This document shows, one piece after another, positions 1 to 6,940 of a DNA stretch of 10,843 bases. The stretch lies in assembly GCA_966211965.1 (NCBI GenBank), contig CBIHON010000078.1, forward strand, positions 1-10,843, read 5' to 3'. This DNA is from CBIHON01 sp966211965. Its GTDB lineage: Bacteria; Pseudomonadota; Gammaproteobacteria; Burkholderiales; Burkholderiaceae_D. Below the pieces are notes generated by a model. The model saw only the letters and a list, made by a program, of their open reading frames with translations, did not search any database and had not been told where the DNA came from. Both the position numbers and the translations under genes were made by a program. Numbering within the stretch: position 1 is the first letter of the stretch; each line of letters begins with the position of its first letter.

Positions 1-116
1 TCCGCCCGATTTCGTCACTTTTACTTTTGCTACGAATTTACGGAACAGGACACTAGAGGCTCTCAGAGAAAAACACAGCACTTCAATCAATATTTTCATT
101 TTGGAGAAATTGCTTT
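1..116. other. leader upstream of trpF, no gene recognised
   Basis: This AT-richer stretch precedes trpF. Two + strand frames remain open across it, but their translations match no family I know; in particular they do not resemble the C-terminus of TruA, which often precedes trpF in Burkholderiales. I read it as the 5' leader of the trp unit. No convincing -35/-10 pair, trp-leader peptide with tandem Trp codons, or terminator hairpin is visible. Its last part carries the trpF ribosome binding site. Confidence 0.5.
103..108 (+). promoter_or_regulatory. ribosome binding site of trpF
   Basis: GGAGAA lies 8 nt upstream of the ATG at 117. It is a good Shine-Dalgarno match and decides the trpF start. 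Confidence 0.75.
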
Positions 117-782
117 ATGACTCATCGAACCAGAATCAAAATCTGCGGCCTGACCCGACCCGAAGACGTACAGGCAGCGGTTGATGCCGGTGCCGATGCG
201 ATCGGTTTTGTGTTCTACCCGAAGAGCCCGCGGTATATCGCTCCGGCACGGGCGGCCGAGCTGATTGCGGCAGTGCCGCCTTTCGTGACCTGTACCGGCC
301 TGTTCGTAAACACAACGCCGCAAGAATTGGCGGACGTGGTGGCGCAGGCGCCGGTATCGCTGTTGCAGTTCCATGGAGATGAAACGCCAGCGCAGTGCGT
401 GGCGGCAGCAGAAGCCGTCAATCGTCCCTTCATTCGGGCCGGAAGAGTGAAACCGGATATGTCCGCGTCCGATTTGCTAAAATATGATATTGAATATCGT
501 GCCGCCAGCCCTCTGTTCGCCGGAATATTGCTGGATACCTACATGGATGCCTATGGCGGCGGCGGAAAGGTTTTTGATTGGTCTCTCATTCCAAAAGAAC
601 TCGCGCCTCGGGTCGTTTTGAGTGGTGGCTTGAGCGTACAAAACGCCACTGACGCCGTGCGGCGTGTACGTCCTTACGCAGTCGACATCAGCAGCGGTGT
701 CGAACTTGACAAGGGCATCAAGGACGCCGCCAAGATTCGCGCATTTATTGATGCCGTGCGCTTGGCGGACGTGGCTACCTGA
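117..782 (+). CDS. trpF: phosphoribosylanthranilate isomerase
   Basis: TrpF performs the Amadori rearrangement of N-(5'-phosphoribosyl)anthranilate to CdRP, the third step of tryptophan synthesis from chorismate, in the cytoplasm. The 221-residue product is the usual length for a stand-alone TIM-barrel TrpF. Near the N-terminus the motif KICGLT carries the catalytic cysteine (Cys10). GILLDTY near residue 140 carries the general-acid aspartate (Asp140). Phosphate-binding loops are visible as LSGGL (168-172) and ISSGVE (191-196), and QFHGDE lies at 84-89. The start is fixed by the GGAGAA site and by KICG sitting close to the N-terminus as expected. It is the first gene of a trpF-trpB-trpA-accD run, with 76 nt to trpB. 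Nothing is truncated and all key residues are present. Confidence 0.97.
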   Translation: MTHRTRIKICGLTRPEDVQAAVDAGADAIGFVFYPKSPRYIAPARAAELIAAVPPFVTCTGLFVNTTPQELADVVAQAPVSLLQFHGDETPAQCVAAAEAVNRPFIRAGRVKPDMSASDLLKYDIEYRAASPLFAGILLDTYMDAYGGGGKVFDWSLIPKELAPRVVLSGGLSVQNATDAVRRVRPYAVDISSGVELDKGIKDAAKIRAFIDAVRLADVAT

Positions 783-858
783 AATATCGAGGACCGGGTC
801 TGAAAGGCACGGCAAAGTGCCGGATCCCCTGTCCCGTGATGCGAAAAAAGAGAATCCC

Positions 859-2127
859 ATGAAAGAATTGAATGCGCTCGAAAACTATGCCGAGCGCCAA
901 GCCATGACCACCGCGGCGCTGTATCAAGCCGCCCGCTACAACCTCCCTGATTCCCGCGGCCACTTCGGTCCCTACGGCGGCAGCTTTGCGGCGGAAACAC
1001 TGACCCACGCACTGACCGAACTCAAGGAAGCGTACGCGCATTACAGCAAGGATCCTGAATTCCTTGCTGAATTCCATTCCGAACTGAAGCATTTCGTCGG
1101 CCGCCCCAGTCCGATATATCACGCCAAACGCTGGTCAGAACAGGTGGGCGGCGCACAGATTTACTTCAAGCGCGAAGATCTGAACCATACCGGCGCCCAC
1201 AAAATCAACAACGTGATCGGCCAGGCATTGCTCGCCAAGCGCATGGGAAAACCGCGTGTGATTGCCGAAACCGGGGCCGGCCAGCACGGTGTCGCCACTG
1301 CGACCATTTGCGCCCGGTTCGGCATGGAATGCGTCGTCTACATGGGCAGTGAAGACACCAAGCGCCAGGTGCAAAACCTGTACCGCATGGAACTCTTGGG
1401 TGCCAAAGTGGTGCCGGTCGAATCCGGTTCCAAGACGCTCAAGGATGCGCTCAACGAAGCGATGCGCGACTGGGTCACGAATATCGAAAATACCTTTTAC
1501 ATCATTGGCACGGTTGCCGGCCCGCACCCTTATCCAATGATGGTGCGTGACTTCCAGTCGGTGATCGGCAATGAATGCCTGGTGCAGATGCCGGATCTCG
1601 CCGGACGGCAGCCTGATCACGTGGTCGCCTGCATCGGCGGAGGCTCGAATGCAATGGGGATTTTCTATCCGTACATCGACCACAAGCAAGTGCAATTGAT
1701 CGGCGTCGAAGCGGCTGGCGAGGGCCTTGATAGCGGCAAGCATGCAGCCTCGCTGCTGGCTGGGTCGCCAGGCGTCTTACATGGCAACCGCACCTATCTT
1801 TTGCAGGATCAAAATGGCCAGGTCATCGAGACGCATTCGGTGTCGGCCGGGTTAGATTATCCCGGGGTCGGACCGGAGCATGCCTGGCTGAAGGATTCCG
1901 GCCGTGCGCAATATGTGTCGATCACCGACGACGAGGCCATTGCTGCATTCCATTCTTGCTGCCGGATCGAGGGCATTATTCCTGCGCTGGAATCGAGCCA
2001 TGCGCTCGCCTATGCGGCCAAGTTCGCCGCCACGCTGCCCAAGGACAAGATTATCCTGGTGAGCCTGTCCGGGCGCGGAGACAAGGACATGCATACCGTG
2101 GCAGAGCGTACGAATAAGAAATTTTAA
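859..2127 (+). CDS. trpB: tryptophan synthase beta chain
   Basis: TrpB condenses indole, channelled from TrpA, with L-serine to give tryptophan, using PLP; it works as an alpha2beta2 complex. With the ATG at 859 the product has 422 residues, against about 400 in most TrpB1 proteins. The PLP-binding lysine is K115 in NHTGAHKIN. The catalytic glutamate is E137 in AETGAGQHG. The PLP-phosphate loop is GGGSNA (260-265) and the C-terminal SGRGDKD motif is at 404-410. The frame is open upstream into trpF, but start 859 has a purine-rich AAGAG at 848-852 six bases before it, while the in-frame ATG at 904 (407 residues) has no comparable site. Either start leaves 10-25 residues ahead of the family's usual YNLPD beginning. 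All catalytic residues are intact. Confidence 0.97.
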   Translation: MKELNALENYAERQAMTTAALYQAARYNLPDSRGHFGPYGGSFAAETLTHALTELKEAYAHYSKDPEFLAEFHSELKHFVGRPSPIYHAKRWSEQVGGAQIYFKREDLNHTGAHKINNVIGQALLAKRMGKPRVIAETGAGQHGVATATICARFGMECVVYMGSEDTKRQVQNLYRMELLGAKVVPVESGSKTLKDALNEAMRDWVTNIENTFYIIGTVAGPHPYPMMVRDFQSVIGNECLVQMPDLAGRQPDHVVACIGGGSNAMGIFYPYIDHKQVQLIGVEAAGEGLDSGKHAASLLAGSPGVLHGNRTYLLQDQNGQVIETHSVSAGLDYPGVGPEHAWLKDSGRAQYVSITDDEAIAAFHSCCRIEGIIPALESSHALAYAAKFAATLPKDKIILVSLSGRGDKDMHTVAERTNKKF

Positions 2128-2262
2128 GCGCGCCGCGACGGCTCCCGAAGTGCAGCGCTTTTGATTTGGCCGGGCGCAAGACCTGGCCGAATCGAGCTAA
2201 CCAAATAACCAACGCCGCGCCTCGCTTTCAAGCGGGTCAGGCCAAGAAAGCCAAACTGCATC

Positions 2263-3060
2263 ATGTCCAGAATCCAGGCAACATTCGCCGCCCTCGCGGC
2301 AAACAAAAAGACTGCCCTCATCCCTTTCATCACCGCCGGCGATCCGGCTCCCGAACTGACTGTCCCGCTGCTGCATGCATTGGTGGCAGGCGGAGCCGAC
2401 ATCATCGAACTCGGCGTGCCGTTTTCCGACCCGATGGCGGAAGGACCTGTTATCCAGCGCGCCTGCGAACGTGCGCTCAAATTCGGCATCGGCATCCGTG
2501 ACGTGCTCGGTTTCGTGCGCGAATTCCGCAAGACCAATACGAGCACGCCGATCGTCCTGATGGGCTATGCCAATCCGATCGAACACATGGGGCAGGAAGC
2601 GTTCATCCAGGCGGCGAAAGAAGCCGACGCTGACGGCACCATCGTGGTTGATTATCCGCCGGAAGAGTGCGAGCAATTCGCGCTCAGCATGCAAGCCAAC
2701 GGTCTCGATCCGATCTTCTTGCTGGCGCCGACTTCGACCGAGGAGCGCATTGAGCAGGTGGCCAAATTCGGCAGCGGCTTCAGCTACTATGTGTCGCTCA
2801 AAGGGGTGACCGGCGCCGGACATATCGATACCGCAGAGGTGATGCAAAAGCTGACCGGCATTCGCAAGCATGTCAAACTCCCGATCGGCGTCGGTTTCGG
2901 GATTCGCGATGCGGCAACCGCCAAGGTGATCGCATCGGTGGCGGACGCGGTCGTGATCGGCAGCCGCATCATCCAGGAACTTGAAAGCACGCCGCGCGAA
3001 AAGGCGGTCGAGGCGGTGCAGGCATTTGTCGCCGGAATTCGCAAGGCGCTGGACGAATAG
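2263..3060 (+). CDS. trpA: tryptophan synthase alpha chain
   Basis: TrpA cleaves indole-3-glycerol phosphate to glyceraldehyde 3-phosphate and indole, and passes indole to TrpB through a tunnel. The 265-residue TIM barrel is of normal length. Recognisable parts are PFITAGDP near residue 21, IELGVPFSDP at 48-57 with the catalytic glutamate E49, GVTGAG at 181-186 and the phosphate-binding IGVGFGI at 208-214. The second catalytic position, Asp60 in Salmonella, is Glu here (codon GAA at 2440-2442, context MAEGP). A Glu is a conservative change that may be a lineage feature. The start follows a 135-nt gap after trpB with only a weak AAGAAAG 12 nt upstream, so it is chosen on family alignment. accD follows after 53 nt. 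Confidence 0.96.
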   Translation: MSRIQATFAALAANKKTALIPFITAGDPAPELTVPLLHALVAGGADIIELGVPFSDPMAEGPVIQRACERALKFGIGIRDVLGFVREFRKTNTSTPIVLMGYANPIEHMGQEAFIQAAKEADADGTIVVDYPPEECEQFALSMQANGLDPIFLLAPTSTEERIEQVAKFGSGFSYYVSLKGVTGAGHIDTAEVMQKLTGIRKHVKLPIGVGFGIRDAATAKVIASVADAVVIGSRIIQELESTPREKAVEAVQAFVAGIRKALDE

Positions 3061-3103
3061 CCTACGGATTTTGATACGGTACAATTCGGAAAATAAAACT
3101 GAA

Positions 3104-3108
3104 AGAGG
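3104..3108 (+). promoter_or_regulatory. ribosome binding site of accD
   Basis: AGAGG lies 5 nt upstream of the ATG at 3114 and supports that start. Confidence 0.65.
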
Positions 3109-3113
3109 TCACC

Positions 3114-3986
3114 ATGAGCTGGCTAGAAAAATTGCTGCCCCCGCGCATTCAGCGCTCCGACACCAATCCACGCAAGTCGATGCCCGAAGGGCTGTGGGTC
3201 AAATGTCCTTCCTGCGAAGCAGTGTTGTACCGTACCGATCTCGAATCCAATATCCATGTTTGTCCGAAGTGCAATCATCACATGCGCATCCGCGCCCGTG
3301 ATCGGCTCGATTCATTGCTCGACGCCGGCGGACGTTATGAAATCGGCCAGGAAACGCTGCCGGTCGACGTCCTCAAATTCAAGGACAGTAAAAAATATTC
3401 CGACCGCCTGAAGTCGGCGATGGAAGCTACCGGCGAGACTGATGCGCTGGTGGTGATGGGTGGCGCCATCATGTCATTGCCTGTCGTGGTGGCCTGCCTC
3501 GAATTCGAATTCATGGCCGGCACCATGGGCTCGGTAGTCGGGGAGCGCTTCGTGCGTGGCGCGCAAGTGGCACTCGAGCAAAAAGTGCCTTTCATCTGCA
3601 TCACTGCCAGCGGCGGCGCCCGTATGCAAGAAGGGGTGTTGTCCCTGATGCAGATGGCGAAAACCACCGCGATGCTGACCAAGCTGTCCGAAAAAAAGCT
3701 GCCGTTTATTTCCGTGCTGACCGATCCGACCACCGGCGGCGTTTCCGCGTCGTTCGCCTTCATGGGCGATATCGTGATCGCCGAACCAAAAGCATTGATC
3801 GGCTTTGCGGGGCAGCGCGTGATTGAAAACACGGTGCGCGAGAAATTGCCCGAAGGCTTTCAACGCGCCGAATTCCTGCTGCAAAAAGGTGCGATCGACA
3901 TGATCGTCGACCGCCGCAAAATGCGCGAGGAACTCGCCCGCTTGCTGGCGCTGCTGCAAAATCAGGCAGCGGAAGTATTGGCTTAA
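3114..3986 (+). CDS. accD: acetyl-CoA carboxylase carboxyltransferase subunit beta
   Basis: AccD is the beta half of the carboxyltransferase that moves the carboxyl group from biotin-BCCP to acetyl-CoA, making malonyl-CoA for fatty-acid synthesis. It forms an alpha2beta2 assembly with AccA in the cytoplasm. The 290-residue length is typical. An N-terminal four-cysteine zinc ribbon is visible (C31, C34, C50, C53: CPSC and CPKC), followed by the crotonase-like carboxyltransferase fold with GSVVGER (139-145), ITASGGARMQEG (163-174) and PTTGGVSASFA (185-195). The start has an AGAGG site at proper spacing. Its place directly after trpA and before folC is a long-standing proteobacterial arrangement. 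An intrinsic terminator begins 22 nt after the stop codon. Confidence 0.98.
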   Translation: MSWLEKLLPPRIQRSDTNPRKSMPEGLWVKCPSCEAVLYRTDLESNIHVCPKCNHHMRIRARDRLDSLLDAGGRYEIGQETLPVDVLKFKDSKKYSDRLKSAMEATGETDALVVMGGAIMSLPVVVACLEFEFMAGTMGSVVGERFVRGAQVALEQKVPFICITASGGARMQEGVLSLMQMAKTTAMLTKLSEKKLPFISVLTDPTTGGVSASFAFMGDIVIAEPKALIGFAGQRVIENTVREKLPEGFQRAEFLLQKGAIDMIVDRRKMREELARLLALLQNQAAEVLA

Positions 3987-4008
3987 GAAACAAGCATCAG
4001 TTTTACGG

Positions 4009-4037
4009 AGCCCGGGCTGCCGATGTCCGGGCTTTTT
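4009..4037 (+). terminator. intrinsic terminator after accD
   Basis: A perfect 7-bp stem (AGCCCGG at 4009-4015, CCGGGCT at 4027-4033) with an 11-nt loop is followed by a run of T at 4033-4037 and more AT-rich bases. It lies 22 nt after the accD stop and 32 nt before the folC start. It should end the trpF-trpB-trpA-accD transcript, at least in part. Confidence 0.85.
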
Positions 4038-4069
4038 AATTTTGGAACCGGCTCCACTTATTTCGTATC

Positions 4070-5371
4070 ATGCAAAATCCTTCCACTTCCCTGGCCGATT
4101 GGCTGAGTATCCTGGAATCGCGCCACGCCAAGGCGATCGACATGGGTTTGGCGCGCGTTACTCAAGTCAAAGAAAAGCTCGGCCTGCAGTTCAAGTGTCC
4201 GGTGATCATGGTGGCCGGCACCAACGGAAAAGGCTCGACTTGTGCGATGCTGGAATCGATCCTGTTGCAAGCCGGGTATCGGGTCGGGCTCTACATCAAG
4301 CCGCATTTCCTGCATTTCAACGAGCGTGCCCGCATCGGCGGCGTACCGGCTTCCGATGCGCTGTTGATCGAAAATTTCGAGGCGGTTGAAGCGCAGCGCG
4401 GCGACGTGTCGCTGACCTATTTTGAATTCACGACACTGGCAATCATGCGTCTGATGGCCCAATCCGACCTCGACGTGGTGATTCTGGAAGTCGGGCTCGG
4501 CGGCAGACTCGACGCAGTCAACGTGATCGATGCCGACGTGGCAGTCGTGACCAGCGTGGACATCGATCACACCGACTATCTGGGCGGCACGCGGGAGGAA
4601 ATCGGATTTGAAAAGGCTGGCATTTTCCGTCCCGGTCGGCCCGCGATTTGCAGCGACCCGATGCCGCCACAATCGCTGATCCGGCACGCGGAAGCGATCG
4701 GCGCCGATCTTTGGTTACTGGGACGCGATTTCAATTACTCGGGGGACAAGCAGCAGTGGAATTATGGCGGTCGCAGTCTGCGCCGCAATTCATTGGCGTA
4801 TCCCAGTTTGCGCGGCGCCAATCAATTGCTGAATGCGTCGGCGGTGCTGGCCGTGCTGGAAGCACTGCGGCAGCGCCTGCCTGTCGGCGCTCAGGAGGCC
4901 CGCACCGGCTTGGTACTGGTGGATTTGCCGGGACGCTTCCAGGTATTGCCTGGACGGCCCACCGTGATTCTCGATGTTGCGCACAATCCGCATGCGGCCG
5001 CGACGCTTGCGCAGAATCTCGACAACATGGGTTTTCATCCCTACACCTACGCCGTGTTCGGTGCCATGCACGACAAGGATATCGATGGTTTGATCGCGCA
5101 ACTGAAGGGCCGCATCGATCATTGGTGCGTAACCGATCTGCCTTTGCCGCGCGCTGCGACCGCAGAACAGTTGAAAGAAAAATTATTGAGCGCCGGGGTC
5201 GTGCCGCAACAGGGGCCGAATGCCGAACACACCATTCAAACCTTCGCTTCGCCCGCCGATGCCTATGCAAACGCAATGAGCCGGGCGGGGGAGAATGATA
5301 GAATTGCGGTTTTCGGATCGTTCCTGACTGTCGCCGGCGTGATGGCGGCTCGTAACGCTGCATCTCATTAA
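4070..5371 (+). CDS. folC: bifunctional dihydrofolate synthase / folylpolyglutamate synthase
   Basis: FolC adds L-glutamate to dihydropteroate and then further glutamates to folates, with ATP; it is a Mur-ligase-like enzyme. The 433-residue length fits. The P-loop is AGTNGKGST (49-57). EVGLGGRLDA (130-139) and DIDHTDYLG (164-172) form the metal/ATP site. EKAGIF (181-186) carries the lysine that is carbamylated in the family (K182). DVAHNPHA (292-299) marks the C-terminal glutamate-ligase domain. The otherwise conserved SPH motif reads KPH at 77-79. No Shine-Dalgarno precedes the ATG, but homology to E. coli FolC begins within the first ten residues, so a much later start would cut the fold. 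It follows a terminator, so it needs its own promoter or read-through. The dedD-like gene starts 19 nt downstream. Confidence 0.96.
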   Translation: MQNPSTSLADWLSILESRHAKAIDMGLARVTQVKEKLGLQFKCPVIMVAGTNGKGSTCAMLESILLQAGYRVGLYIKPHFLHFNERARIGGVPASDALLIENFEAVEAQRGDVSLTYFEFTTLAIMRLMAQSDLDVVILEVGLGGRLDAVNVIDADVAVVTSVDIDHTDYLGGTREEIGFEKAGIFRPGRPAICSDPMPPQSLIRHAEAIGADLWLLGRDFNYSGDKQQWNYGGRSLRRNSLAYPSLRGANQLLNASAVLAVLEALRQRLPVGAQEARTGLVLVDLPGRFQVLPGRPTVILDVAHNPHAAATLAQNLDNMGFHPYTYAVFGAMHDKDIDGLIAQLKGRIDHWCVTDLPLPRAATAEQLKEKLLSAGVVPQQGPNAEHTIQTFASPADAYANAMSRAGENDRIAVFGSFLTVAGVMAARNAASH

Positions 5372-5390
5372 AGACAACATCATTTATCGC

Positions 5391-6338
5391 ATGGGCTTGT
5401 TCTCGTTCTTCCGTAAAAACAAGCAAGATTCCACTTCCACAGAAGGCGAGTTTTCCTCGCGCGCCGAGGAAGAATCGAACGCCGTTCGCAGCCGCGGCAG
5501 GCGCAAGCAAGGCAGCGCTCCGGTCGACCCGGTACTGCCGGAAAAAAAGCGTGCGCGCCGGCGTTTGGTCGGCGCCATTGCGCTGGTGCTGGCGGTGATC
5601 ATTGGCTTGCCGATGATCCTCGATTCCGAGCCCAAGCCGTTGGCCGACGATATTGCAATACAAATTCCATCGAAAGACAAACCTCTTGCACCGTCTGCCG
5701 AGCATCCAGCTTCCGCCTCCACCTCCGCCTCGGTCTCATCAAAAGTGGCCGCCTCGGCTGCGCTCGATAAAAAAGAAGAAATAGTCGAAGCGGCGAACCT
5801 GCCAGGCGCAGCGCCGAAACCGTCTGCGGCGAACGCTGTCGCCGCAACCGACCTCAAGACTGCTGCACCGAACAAGCCGGCCGTACCTGAGAAGACGGTG
5901 CAGACCCAACAAGCACCGGCCAAACCCGACCACAAGGCCGACGTTAAACAGGAAGAAAAGCCGCAACCGAAAGCGGAGCCCAAGCCCAAGCTGGAAGCAA
6001 AGCCGACGCCGCAATCAACTGAAAAATCAGAGGACGCCGCGCGTGCCAAGGCCATTCTGGAAGGGCAACCCGAAGCCAAAACCAAGCCGGCTGCCGACAA
6101 GCCCGCGAAGTTCGTGGTGCAAGTTGCGGCTCTCGCCACGCAGGAAAAAATCAACGAGCTGCAGGGCAAGCTGAAAGATGCCGGCATCAAGTCATATACG
6201 CAAAAAGTGGCGACTGAAACCGGTGAGCGTACGCGCATTCGCATCGGCCCCTTCAACAGCAAGGAAGATGCTGACAAAGTGCGCGGCAAACTGACCCAAA
6301 TAGGATTGAACGGCACCTTGGTGCCGCTGGCACACTAG
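5391..6338 (+). CDS. dedD: DedD-like SPOR domain cell-division protein
   Basis: SPOR proteins bind glycan strands stripped of stem peptides at the division septum; DedD is a non-essential divisome component in E. coli. The 315-residue product has a short cytoplasmic N-terminus rich in charged residues, one predicted transmembrane helix (about 59-77, preceded by KKRARRR, which favours an inside N-terminus), a long low-complexity periplasmic linker rich in Ala, Pro and Lys (about 80-235), and a C-terminal SPOR domain (about 238-313) with FVVQVAAL at 241-248 and RIRIGPF at 282-288. The linker makes it longer than E. coli DedD. Function is inferred from this layout and from the folC-dedD-cvpA-purF order shared with E. 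coli. No clear Shine-Dalgarno is seen. The stop codon overlaps the cvpA ribosome binding site. Confidence 0.88.
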   Translation: MGLFSFFRKNKQDSTSTEGEFSSRAEEESNAVRSRGRRKQGSAPVDPVLPEKKRARRRLVGAIALVLAVIIGLPMILDSEPKPLADDIAIQIPSKDKPLAPSAEHPASASTSASVSSKVAASAALDKKEEIVEAANLPGAAPKPSAANAVAATDLKTAAPNKPAVPEKTVQTQQAPAKPDHKADVKQEEKPQPKAEPKPKLEAKPTPQSTEKSEDAARAKAILEGQPEAKTKPAADKPAKFVVQVAALATQEKINELQGKLKDAGIKSYTQKVATETGERTRIRIGPFNSKEDADKVRGKLTQIGLNGTLVPLAH

Positions 6339-6347
6339 GTTTGCGGC

Positions 6348-6836
6348 GTGACGATTTTTGATTTTCTGGTGCTGTTCGTGCTGATTTGTTCTATCGTGAT
6401 CAGCACCATGCGCGGCTTGATGAAAGAAATCCTGTCGCTGTTGAGCTGGGTTGTGTCGTTCGTGCTTGCGAATGCCTACGGTGAAAGCTTGGCAATGCTT
6501 TTGCCGGAAGCGATTCCCGGCAAGTCGACACGTTTGATTGTGGGGTTCGTTGCGTTGTTTATAGGCGTAAGATTGCTGATGATGTTGTTGACCATGGCGT
6601 TGGACGCTGTCATCAAGGCTAGCGGGTTGAGCGTGGCGGATCGGGGGCTGGGCGGTTTGTTCGGACTTGCACGGGGATTGGTGATCGTGCTGGCCGTGGT
6701 GCTGGTGTGCGGCATGACTGCGATACCGCAGCAGGCGTTCTGGAAAAATGCCTTGTTGAGCCCGCTGGCAGAGACCGGCGCGAGGACCGTCAAGCCGTTT
6801 TTGCCGGGTGAGGTTGCGCGGCACGTGCAGTTTTGA
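6348..6836 (+). CDS. cvpA: CvpA family inner-membrane protein
   Basis: CvpA was named for its requirement in colicin V production; its molecular role is still poorly defined. The product has 162 residues, like E. coli CvpA, and is mostly hydrophobic, with four likely membrane segments (about 3-20, 29-45, 62-84 and 100-124). Family landmarks are the RGLMKEILSLLSW segment (22-34) after the first helix and GLSVADRGLGGLFGLARG (93-110), matching the GLSGTDRVLG region of E. coli. The start is GTG; the sequence TAGGT at 6336-6340, which includes the stop codon of the upstream gene, sits 7 nt before it and serves as a likely ribosome binding site. Tight spacing suggests coupling to dedD. Confidence 0.93.
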   Translation: MTIFDFLVLFVLICSIVISTMRGLMKEILSLLSWVVSFVLANAYGESLAMLLPEAIPGKSTRLIVGFVALFIGVRLLMMLLTMALDAVIKASGLSVADRGLGGLFGLARGLVIVLAVVLVCGMTAIPQQAFWKNALLSPLAETGARTVKPFLPGEVARHVQF

Positions 6837-6865
6837 GGTTTGGGAATTACAGGTAGGGTACGCAG

Positions 6866-6897
6866 GTCGGAAAAGCCGGGCGCCTTCCGACATTTTC
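6866..6897 (+). terminator. possible terminator or attenuator hairpin between cvpA and purF
   Basis: GTCGGAA (6866-6872) and TTCCGAC (6885-6891) form a perfect 7-bp stem around a GC-rich 12-nt loop, followed by ATTTTC. The T-run is short (four) and starts one base after the stem, so termination may be partial. It could separate purF from the folC-dedD-cvpA unit or attenuate read-through. No PurR-like operator (the E. coli type with central CGTTTGCG) is visible nearby. Confidence 0.4.
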
Positions 6898-6928
6898 TTG
6901 TCTCCAGCAAAAGTATTTAGTTTTAGTT

Positions 6929-6934
6929 GAGGAG
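6929..6934 (+). promoter_or_regulatory. ribosome binding site of purF
   Basis: GAGGAG lies 6 nt upstream of the ATG at 6941. It is the strongest Shine-Dalgarno in the window and fixes the start so that Cys2 follows Met1, as the enzyme mechanism requires. Confidence 0.85.
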
Positions 6935-6940
6935 TCCACC

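Noticed and set aside
806..821. Hairpin GGCAC / GTGCC between trpF and trpB as a terminator
   Set aside because: The stem is only 5 bp and no T-run follows; it is more likely incidental within the operon.
664..858. Upstream extension of the trpB frame to an ATG at 664
   Set aside because: It would overlap trpF by more than 100 bases and encode a stretch with no TrpB similarity; ATG 859 is the better start.
1135..1743. Minus-strand open frame opposite trpB
   Set aside because: It is a shadow of trpB with no family resemblance; the + strand protein carries all catalytic motifs.
2128..2262. Remnant of a DNA methyltransferase or other gene between trpB and trpA, as found in some Burkholderiales
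   Set aside because: The 135-nt gap has no coding remnant I can recognise and only short weak stems.
2197..3084. Long open frame on the minus strand opposite trpA (295 codons)
   Set aside because: It is antisense to a clear trpA, has no ribosome binding site or recognisable family, and its length follows from the codon bias of trpA.
3057..3100. Promoter candidates before accD (TACAAT at 3080-3085; TTGATA 3071-3076 with TAAAAC 3094-3099)
   Set aside because: TACAAT has no -35 partner at proper spacing, and the second pair would start RNA within the ribosome binding site. A weak internal promoter cannot be excluded.
5384..6316. Minus-strand open frame opposite the SPOR gene (310 codons), Ser/Ala-rich
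   Set aside because: The composition reflects the Lys/Ala/Pro linker read backwards; the + strand frame has a membrane helix and a SPOR domain.
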